This document shows positions 57,500-64,000 of a stretch of 64,000 nucleotides of DNA, piece after piece (position 1 is the stretch's first letter; every line of letters starts with the position of its first letter). A model generated the notes under the pieces. It made no database searches and was not told the origin of the DNA. It saw only the letters and a list, made by a program, of their open reading frames with translations. The stretch comes from Sceloporus undulatus (lineage: Eukaryota; Chordata; Lepidosauria; Squamata; Phrynosomatidae). The stretch covers positions 50,066,192 to 50,130,191 of the forward strand of contig NC_056527.1 of assembly GCF_019175285.1 (NCBI RefSeq). Reading direction: 5' to 3'. A program made the translations under genes and the position numbers.

Positions 57500-59062
57500 G
57501 TTTATTTATAGCCCGCTTTTCCAGGGAGATCAAAGCGGGTTACAACAGAGGTACTAAACAATGTACAATTTACAACAGTATCTACATTATAAAATCTCAA
57601 ACAATACATCAATATTTAAAAACAAGATAAAAATTACAAACATTAAAACCACAACAATAGCTAGCTCAAAAGTGCTAGTGTAACAAGGAGAGAGCAGATA
57701 TCACAGCCTAGGGGAAAGCCTGTTGGCTTCTTCCTAAACAGGTCAAGGGAGGTAATCAAGTAGGGCTCGCCAGGAAGCGAGTTCCAAAGCTGCGGGGCCG
57801 AGTTGGAAAATGCCCTTTGTGCAGTCACTGTGTACTTTGTATCAGGAACCCTCAACAATTGCTTCCCGGCCGATCTGAGAGCGCGGGGCGGATTATATGG
57901 GGAGAGGCGGTCCTCCAAGTACCTTGGGCCCAAGCCATTTAGGGCTTTATAGGTAATAACCAACATCTTGTATTGAGCTCGGAAGCGAATGGGCAGCCAA
58001 TGAAAACTTTGCAGAATAGGTGTTATGTAGCTAGTCCTGGGGCATCCAGTGACTAACCTACCTGCCATATTCTGCACTAATTGAAGCTTCCAGGTTTGGT
58101 ACAAGGGTTGCCCCATGTAGAGCGCGTTACAGAAATCAGACCGAGAGGTCACCAGAGCATGTACCACCGTTTCAAGATCCCCCCGGCCTAGGAAGGGTCG
58201 CAGCTGGCGTATCAGCCGAAGCTGAAAACAAGTGCTCCTGACTGTCGCATCCACCTGAGATGTAAGGTGGAGCGACGAGTCCAGAAGCACCCCCAGACTG
58301 CGAACTGAGTCCTTCAGGGGAAGCATGACCCCATTCAGGACAGGTGGACAAATCTCCATTCCCGGGCCAGGGGAGCCTATCACGAGTACTTCCATTTTCT
58401 CTGGATTCAAGCTGAGTCTGTTTTCCCTCATCCAGCCCATTACTGACTCTAGACAGGCATCTAGAGGAGAGATGCCATCCCTGGTCACTGCATCAGTCAG
58501 AGACACAGAGAAACATATTTGGGTGTCATCAGCGTACTGATAACACCGCGCCCCGTGTCTCCGGATGATCTCTTCCAGCAGTTTCATGTAAATGTTAAAT
58601 AGCATAGGGGACAGAATGGCTCCTTGAGGGACACCAGATTAAGTGCCCTCTTATCGGAGCACACGTCCCCCAGCTTGACACCCTCTGGAATTCTGCCCGA
58701 GAGGGAAACGGACAACCACTGGAGCACAGTTCCCCATACCTAACTTTCCTTCAGGCATTCCAGAAGGATACCATGGTCCATGTATCGAAGCCGCTGAGAT
58801 GTCTAAGAGCATAACAGGGAACACGCTACCCCTGTCCATGCCCAGATGGAGATCATCAAACAGAGTGACCATGGCAGTCTCAACTCCATAGCCCGCCCAC
58901 GAAGCTTCCGTCACGTCAAACATGGCAGTGCCCATGTGTACAGGGCGCCACCATTTTGAGTGTACAGAGTATGTACTAGGTTGTGGGGCATATATAAGCA
59001 ACGCCCCGAGGCAACCCCTAGTACGTATGCAGGTCAGTGCTTTCACCGGTCTGTATCCCACC
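57259..59062. mobile_element. MITE family F, split by an L2-like LINE
   Basis: Left end GGCGGGATACAGACTGCCC, right end GGTCTGTATCCCACC, so the termini are inverted. The outer parts 57259-57463 and about 58915-59062 are GC-rich, and the right part (GGCAGTGCCCATGTGTACAG, GGCGCCACCATTTTGA) matches the copy at 60.83 kb (GGCGGTGCCCATATGACAGG). Confidence 0.7.
57464..58914 (-). mobile_element. L2-like LINE with a long reverse-transcriptase ORF
   Basis: The minus-strand ORF from 58605 down to 57661 gives 314 codons. The frame is open further upstream to include SGVPQGAILSP, where a TAA stops it near 58638. Motifs: YADDTQ at residues 24-29 (catalytic), NRLSLNPEKMEVLVIG, RSLGVLLDSSLHLTSQVDA, HALVTSRSDFCNALY, LQSFHWLPIRFRAQYK, ITYKALNGLGPRYLEDRLSP and APQLWNSLP. 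The 3' UTR and (AAT)n tail lie at 57464-57660. Upstream of the TAA, ETAMVTLFDDLHLGMDRGSV and LDISAA remain but in broken frames. 5'-truncated, with an RT core decayed less than the other LINEs here. Confidence 0.88.
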
Positions 59063-59081
59063 ATAGTTCACTTCAGTAAAA

Positions 59082-59349
59082 TACAGTGGTACCCCGGGAT
59101 ACGAATGCGCCGCCTTACGAAATTTCCGGGTTACGAAAAAAAATCCAATTTAAAAAAATGTTTCCGGGTTACGAAGGTTTTTTTCGGGTTACGAAAAAAA
59201 TTTTTGGTGCTTTTCGGCGCTATTTCACCCAGAAATCGCGGCTTTTCCCCATTAGCGCCAATGGGTTTTTCGGCTTGCGAAAGTTCCGGGTTACGAAGAA
59301 AGCGGTGGCGGGACGAATTAATTTCGTAACCCGGGGTGGTACCACTGTA
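59082..59349. mobile_element. Tc1/mariner-like MITE
   Basis: TACAGTGGTACCCCGGGATA and ACCCGGGGTGGTACCACTGT are inverse termini with TA on each side. Inside, CGGGTTACGAA is repeated five or so times in direct and inverted form. CpG-rich. Confidence 0.85.
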
Positions 59350-60341
59350 CATCAGAAAAACAGAGCTTGGGAAACTTACCTTTTTGGACTAGTTGTGCTG
59401 GCTGGAGGATTCTGGGAACTCAAGTCCAAACATTAACTTTTCTAAGCTCTTATCACAGGAATCATGGGCACAAATCCCAGCTCAAGATGTGCAGTCACAG
59501 ACATCCCTGCTTTGTTCTCCTGCATTTCTCTGTGGTCTGTCTCAAATTGATAAGAAAAAGTCAAAGACTTTTCCCAGGAAAGTTATTCAACAGTATGGTG
59601 CCACACTTCTACAGCTTCTTCAACTCAGTTTTCTTCTATCATATTTTGCATTGGTGAGTAGACTACTACACATGCACAGCCAGTTCAACATGACCCTCAG
59701 TCAACATTACTGTCACTGTGGCAGCAAGCAGAGATGGCAGGGTATCTGTGGCATTGCTCTCCTACGCTCCAGAATTTGAGTATAACTCGGTACCATGTGA
59801 CCTTCCAGACCCCAGCACTTATGGTAAAAAAACTGCATTCCCACTAGAGGCACTATTAGTTCCTTATGACAAAAGATGGGTGTCGAATACCCTTAAAACC
59901 TTTTGCTCACATTTACTTTTATGTAAGCTAGTCCTTTGTGATTTCTGAAAAGTCAGGCAGAGACAAGGGGTTTTATACAGGTTTTCCATATTACCTCTCA
60001 GCAAACATGCCATCAAGGCCGGGTGCATATCCTCTGGCTGTCCAAGTTTGGCAGGGATGATCCAGTTAATCTCTGCTGTTCCACTTTCTCAGCTGCTTTT
60101 AAAATGTCCCATTTTCACTCTTCGTCTCACTGTCGGCCTTCCTCCTTGGCTGCTTCACTTATTGCAAAAAGAGCTCAAAGTGCGAAAGCAGTTTGCATCA
60201 TTTAACTCAACAAGAGAAGAGGAGGGATGAGTCTTAACCTTCCCAGGGGCTTATTAGGGGTTTTTCCCCACAGTTTCCTAAACTCAATATATATTCTTTG
60301 GTTTTTTCCCTCATTAATGTATTAATTAATAATACCCATTG
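59350..60341. other. Unique DNA, no gene recognised
   Basis: ORFs of 76-128 residues on the plus strand (59367-59948) without recognised domains. Confidence 0.5.
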
Positions 60342-60541
60342 GGCCAGCATGGCACAGTGGTTTGACTACGACTCTTGGCGACCAGGGTTCAATTGCTAAC
60401 TCGGCCATGAAACACACTGAGTGGTCTTGGGAAGTCACTACTTCAACCTATGGGAAGGCAATGGCAAATCCACTCTAAACAAATCTTGTCAAGAAAACTC
60501 CATGATAGGTTTGCCATAAATCAGAAATTACTTGTAGGCAC
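60342..60541 (+). mobile_element. Sauria-type tRNA-derived SINE
   Basis: GGCCAGCATGGCACAGTGGT, GGGTTCAATTGC, GGGAAGGCAATGGCAAATCC, CATAAATCAGAAATTACTTG. Confidence 0.88.
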
Positions 60542-60698
60542 TTTTGCTTTTTTATTGCTCGGCCACACTGTTTGACCACACTTTGATATTGTTGGATACA
60601 CATGCTCTAGTTTCTATCTGTAAAAAGTAGGAGGATGTAGGGAGGTTTAAGGAATTATGTTTCTGGTCTTCTCAGGCTTGCTAAATATGATTAACTTA

Positions 60699-60972
60699 GG
60701 CGGGATACAGACCGCCCCAAAAGGGTGGTCTGCCGCCGCCCATTTTTCCCAGCAGGAAGCGCAGTGGATAAAACTGCACAGCTTCCCGCCAGCAGAAGAA
60801 GAAAAACACTATGCGTCCGTCATGTCGTAATGGCGGTGCCCATATGACAGGGTGCCGCCATTTTGACGCCACCGTGACTAGGGTTGTGGGGTGTGTGGTG
60901 CGCCACCCTCGTGCCACCCTATCATGAATCCAGGCCAGTGCAAAGCGCTGGTTGGATGCACCATAGTCCTTC
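60699..60972. mobile_element. MITE family F, second copy
   Basis: Starts GGCGGGATACAGACCGCCCC after TTA. The middle has GGCGGTGCCCATATGACAGG and GTGCCGCCATTTTGACGCC. The right end is diverged and abuts a family A element. Confidence 0.65.
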
Positions 60973-60973
60973 T

Positions 60974-61376
60974 GAGCCCAAACAGACAGCCAAAAAAAGC
61001 TGCTTTGGGTCACTGTAGATATACTGTTTAATAAATAATAATAAATAAAATAAAAAATTATTCTATCCCGCTTTTTTGCCAGCAATCAAAGCAGCGTACA
61101 ACAGTTAAAAACATCCATATATACATAATAATCCCCCCTTAAAAGACATAAAACAATGTAAGCTTAAAACTACATATTAAAACCGACTAAGCTAATAATC
61201 ATCATGGGCAGAGTTCACTGTTTAATGTGCATACTCCTAAGAGGCCAGAAGTTGTGCCAAAGCTGTGCTCCAGTCTAGGGTGCAGCTTCTGGCCCCATAA
61301 GATGTACGTGTCATTTAAAGAGCATACTTCAAAAGTGAACCCAAAGCAGCTTTTTTTGGCCTTTCGTATGGGCCCC
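60974..61376. mobile_element. Foldback MITE family A interrupted by an L2-type tail
   Basis: Left piece from GAGCCCAAACAGACAGCC, right piece ending CCTTTCGTATGGGCCCC. The interruption is bounded by two copies of ACTGTTTAAT (61023-61032 and 61217-61226). Confidence 0.8.
61027..61216 (-). mobile_element. L2-like LINE 3' end, about 185 bp, with 10-bp target duplication
   Basis: An AT-rich tail (AATAATAATAAATAAAAT), CTATCCCGCTTTTTTGCCAG and CAATCAAAGCAGCGTACAAC, as in the reversed tails at 52.5 and 57.5 kb. The duplicated ACTGTTTAAT marks a real LINE-type insertion. Confidence 0.75.
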
Positions 61377-61444
61377 TTATGTCTGTATGAATTTCAGCCT
61401 GGAATATGGGATGCATAGATTACTCTGCAGTATGCATAGGAAGC

Positions 61445-61664
61445 GCAAGTGTGGTGTAGTGGGTCAAAGTGTTGGAGTATGAGTCTGGAGTTCAAGTCCC
61501 CACTCAAGCAATAAAAACCCACTGGGTGCCCTTGGGCAAGTCACACTCTCTCACTCTCAGAGGATGGCAGTGTGGTAACCCCCCTCTGAGAACATGCCAA
61601 GAAAAAAACCCTATGGTAGGTGACTTTAGGGTTGCCATAAGTCAAAAATGACTTGGAGGCAGAC
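61445..61664 (+). mobile_element. Sauria-type tRNA-derived SINE
   Basis: GTGTGGTGTAGTGGGTCAAA, GAGTTCAAGTCCCC, GCCCTTGGGCAAGTCACACT, GGTTGCCATAAGTCAAAAAT. Confidence 0.9.
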
Positions 61665-61670
61665 TTAGGT

Positions 61671-61908
61671 TCAAAACACACTGCGCAGAAATAATCCAGT
61701 TTGAGACCGCAATAATCCAGTTTGAGACCCTTAAACTGCCCTGGCTCAATGCCAGGAATTCTGGGAACTGCAGTTTGTGAGACATTTAGCCTTCTGTCAC
61801 AGAGAGCTCTGGAGCCACCCAAAAGTACAATTCCCAGGATTCCCTAGCACCGAGCAGGGCAATTAAAGCGGTCTCAAGCTGGATTATTGCTGAGGTGTGT
61901 TTCAGAAC
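61671..61908. mobile_element. Foldback MITE family C
   Basis: GGTTCAAAACACACTGC and GTGTGTTTCAGAACC are inverse ends. AATAATCCAGTTTGAGACC is duplicated in tandem at the left end. Confidence 0.8.
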
Positions 61909-62032
61909 CAATGAGACCCCAAATATTCTGTGGTGGTGGACAGAGGTTTCCATAATATGTGTTGTGGCTAAATTTTTTCTACCCTTTAAAGAAGCCATCC
62001 AAGTGTTAACCAAACTGGCAGATGCTCCATCC

Positions 62033-62191
62033 CTCTAAATCAGCCATTCTCATACTCTGGGCCTCCAGATTGTTTTTTTTTGGGACTACAATTCCCAGAA
62101 GCTTCAGCCAGTTTGGTCAATAATTTGGGATTCTGGGAGCTGAAGTCCAAAATACCTAGAAGGCTAGAGTTTGGCAACCAGTGCTCTAAAT
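62033..62191. mobile_element. hAT MITE with a perfect 8-bp target duplication
   Basis: The element is 62041-62183, flanked on both sides by CTCTAAAT. Left CAGCCATTCTCATACTCTGG; right TAGAGTTTGGCAACCAGTG. The arms are inverted relatives around CCCAGAAGCTTCAGCC. Confidence 0.85.
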
Positions 62192-62239
62192 ACTCAACAT
62201 TTCCTCTCAAAAAACAACAACAACAACCATGTAAAGCAG

Positions 62240-62402
62240 TACACACTGCCTGTTCTTGTGTGTGTGGTGTTTGGAGTGTGGTGGAGTCTACTTCTTTGGA
62301 GGTTTTTAAAGAAGCTGGATGGCCATAATTGGGGTGCTTTGATTGAGAGTTCCTGCATGGCAAAAGGGGGTTGGACTGGATAGTCCTTGTGGTCTTTTAC
62401 AG
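62240..62402 (+). mobile_element. CR1 LINE 3' end fragment
   Basis: CTTCTTTGGAGGTTTTTAAA, GAAGCTGGATGGCCATAATT, GGGGTTGGACTGGATAGTCC. Followed at once by a SINE part. Confidence 0.85.
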
Positions 62403-62404
62403 CT

Positions 62405-62552
62405 TAATTTGGAACTCCTGCCCAGCCTTGGAAAGCCATTGGGAGAACTTGGGCAGGTCTGAGCCTCAGAGGAAGGCAAAGGTACCCCTCCCTGGTAAAA
62501 CCCTGCCAAGAAAACCCCATGATAGGCTCTGAAGGCACAGAGGGACAACATT
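62405..62552 (+). mobile_element. Sauria-type SINE, 5'-truncated
   Basis: CCTTGGAAAGCCATTGGGAG, GCCTCAGAGGAAGGCAAAGG, CCTGCCAAGAAAACCCCATG; the tRNA-like head is missing. Confidence 0.75.
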
Positions 62553-62555
62553 TCC

Positions 62556-62770
62556 AGCGAGGCTGGATCCTGCCCAGAGGGGCGGGCGCCATTTTATGAG
62601 GAGGCAGAGAGAGAGAGAATAACGTAGCAGTGATGATGATGGCATTGGCAGCAACACTGGCGGGTTGTTGTGAGCATGCGCGCGCATGCGCGGTGGCTCC
62701 GTCGGAAATGGTGGACTCCAGAGAAGAGAGTGGAAACCCTCTTGGAAGTGCGGGTGCTCTTCAGTAACTG
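62556..62770 (+). promoter_or_regulatory. CpG-rich patch with GC box and NRF1-like sites, candidate promoter
   Basis: About a dozen CpGs in 215 bp. Motifs: GGGGCGGG near 62579, GCCATTTTAT (YY1-like) just after, GCATGCGC at 62674-62681 and GCGCATGCGC (full NRF1-type palindrome) at 62682-62691. An ATG with G at -3 and +4 follows at 62708 and opens 19 codons (MVDSREESGNPLGSAGALQ). No convincing splice donor was seen. It could be the first exon of a gene beyond the window, or chance in a CpG-rich repeat. Confidence 0.35.
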
Positions 62771-62857
62771 GCTTTTGGGCGGAAGGGACTCCTTGGCAGG
62801 GATTATTTGTTTCATATATACATAATTGTCATTATTTGTTGCATCCACATTGGAGGA

Positions 62858-63016
62858 ATAAACCGGTTTGGTAGCGCTCTAACTCATTGTCTGGTTCTTT
62901 GCTATGAAATTCTGGGAGTTGGAGTTTGTTGTGGGGACCCACAACAAACTCCAACTCCCAGAATTCCATAGCAAAGAGCCAGACAAAGAGTTAAAGTGGT
63001 GCCAAACCGGGTTATT
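62858..63016. mobile_element. Near-perfect foldback MITE (family C variant)
   Basis: Two arms of about 80 bp meet at GTTGTGGGGACCCACAAC. The arms differ at only a handful of positions (for example GAATTTCATAGC and GAATTCCATAGC). Ends AATAAACCGGTTTGG and CCAAACCGGGTTATT. Confidence 0.85.
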
Positions 63017-63192
63017 AACTGCCCTGGCTCAATGCTAGGGAATCCTGGGAAGTGTACTTTCGTGAGACATTGAACCTTTCTCTGTCAGAGAGCTCTGGTG
63101 CCACAATAAACTACAACTCCCAGGATTCCCTAGCACTCAGCCAGGGCAATTAAAGCGGTCTCAAACTGGATTGTTTCTGCAGTGTGTATTGG
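63017..63192. mobile_element. Foldback MITE family C
   Basis: CTGCCCTGGCTCAATGCTAG and CTAGCACTCAGCCAGGGCA are inverse. The right end CTGGATTGTTTCTGCAGTGT is present; the left end merges with the preceding MITE. Confidence 0.8.
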
Positions 63193-63207
63193 GCCTCACC
63201 CACTCTA

Positions 63208-63436
63208 AAATCCAAAACACACTGCAGAAACAATCCAGTTTGACACTGTTTTAACTGCCCTAGCTCAATGCTATGGAATCCTGGGAATTGTAGTTTATTG
63301 TGGCACCAGAGCTCTCTGATAGAGGAAGGCTAAATGTCTCACAAAGCCACAGTTCCCAGGATTCACTGGCACTGAGCCAGGGCACTTTAAAGCCGTCTGA
63401 AACTGGATTATTTCTGCAGTGTGCGCTTGGGACCTT
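63208..63436. mobile_element. Foldback MITE family C, complete
   Basis: AAAACACACTGCAGAAACAA and GGATTATTTCTGCAGTGTG at the ends, CTGATAGAGGAAGGC in the middle. Confidence 0.85.
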
Positions 63437-63502
63437 TGAACTACTATGGCAGTTAAAGTGGTGTCAAACTGGATTATTTCTGTAGTGTGTTTTGGGCCTG
63501 AG
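63437..63502. mobile_element. MITE family C, right end only
   Basis: TATGGCAGTTAAAGTGGTGT and CTGGATTATTTCTGTAGTGT. Confidence 0.7.
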
Positions 63503-63692
63503 ACCCTTCTGAATACTAAGGAAATTGGGGTTATATATGCCCCCCCTTCCTGTGTAGAGTTGCCATACTTGCCAAGAATTACACATGCTTGGAGGTTTTG
63601 TTCCTTTGGTCATCAGAAAACAAGAGGGGTGACTTCACCATCTGCTTGTTTTATTTGAAGTGTATGTGGATCATGGGTAAGTGAATAGATAC
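63503..63692. other. Unique DNA, nothing recognised
   Basis: No repeat or gene recognised. Confidence 0.5.
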
Positions 63693-63694
63693 AG

Positions 63695-64000
63695 CAGGGG
63701 TAGGCAACCTGCGGCCCGCGGGCCAGATGCGGCCCGACAAGGTCTTGGGACCGGCCCCAGCCTGGTCCTGCCGCCGATTGCCACCGGGGCCTTTGGGGGC
63801 AATTGTCTATAGAAGCCTCAGAAACATGCATTTATATTAAAAATTTTTTTTAAATGAGCAAATTTTTTCGCATGTCCTCCATTTTTTTAAAAAAAAGTGT
63901 CTTCCATTTGAAAATTTTGTCCTACATTTGTCCTGGTTTATTTATATATTTAATTTTTTTTAAAAATTATTTAATTATTTATTTTTTGGCTTCGGCCCCC
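63695..64000. mobile_element. hAT element, one end, cut by the window edge
   Basis: Starts CAGGGGTAGGCAACCTGCGG, a typical hAT terminus with the CGGCCCGCGGGCC block. The rest is AT-rich; the other end is outside the window. Confidence 0.7.

Noticed and set aside
58922-59436. Plus-strand ORFs of 116-135 codons
   Set aside because: They cover the end of MITE family F and the mariner-like MITE at 59082-59349; the repeated GYEKK/RVTK peptides come from the CGGGTTACGAA repeats.
1-64000. LTR retroelements or other virus-like copies
   Set aside because: I found no paired long terminal repeats and no gag-, protease-, integrase- or envelope-like text; the reverse-transcriptase pieces present are of LINE type.

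Overview
The window looks like a gene-poor, AT-rich intergenic stretch of a squamate reptile genome, most likely a lizard. The evidence is the repeat content: tRNA-headed SINEs with the tail typical of lizard 'Sauria' SINEs, a 5S-rRNA-headed SINE with the same kind of tail, CR1, L2-like and BovB-like (RTE) LINE fragments, and many foldback MITEs of hAT, Tc1/mariner-like and Harbinger-like type. I cannot name the species. Two assembly gaps of exactly 100 N lie at 30493-30592 and 34484-34583. I saw no LTR retroelement.

The one convincing protein-coding gene is intronless and lies at about 47.70-48.66 kb on the plus strand. It has a CCAAT box, a decayed H2B-type octamer, a TATA box, an ACCATGG start, a 122-codon ORF and an AATAAA signal followed by GT-rich DNA. 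The protein joins an extremely arginine-rich, protamine-like N-terminal half (24 Arg in the first 51 residues) to the helix 2, loop 2, helix 3 part of a histone H2B fold. Helix 1 is replaced, the acidic-patch glutamates are lost and the protein ends before the usual ubiquitination lysine. I read it as a germline (sperm chromatin) H2B variant and regard it as the most interesting object here.

Layout: 0-3.6 kb, MITEs, a minus-strand LINE piece and a SINE. 3.6-11.3 kb, mostly unique DNA with one SINE and a nested foldback element. 11.36-11.58 kb, the 5S SINE. 11.6-19.5 kb, mostly unique DNA including blocks that could be conserved non-coding DNA. 19.5-30.3 kb, foldback MITEs, a long compound microsatellite, a CR1 fragment inserted in a repeat with a hammerhead-like core, a BovB end and split SINEs. 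30.3-47.6 kb, two gaps, BovB, L2 and hAT pieces and long unique stretches. 47.7-48.7 kb, the H2B-like gene. 49.7-50.8 kb, MITEs and a second hammerhead-core repeat. 52.09-55.80 kb, a hAT MITE carrying an L2-type tail and a 3-kb minisatellite with a 56-bp unit. 56.4-61.4 kb, a dense nest of MITEs with an L2-like LINE that keeps a long reverse-transcriptase ORF. 61.4-64.0 kb, SINEs, a MITE cluster, a CpG-rich patch with NRF1-like sites that may be a promoter, and the start of a hAT element cut by the window edge.

There is no operon-like gene cooperation to describe. The biology is one probable testis chromatin gene in a sea of transposable elements, several of which are nested deeply enough to order the insertions in time.
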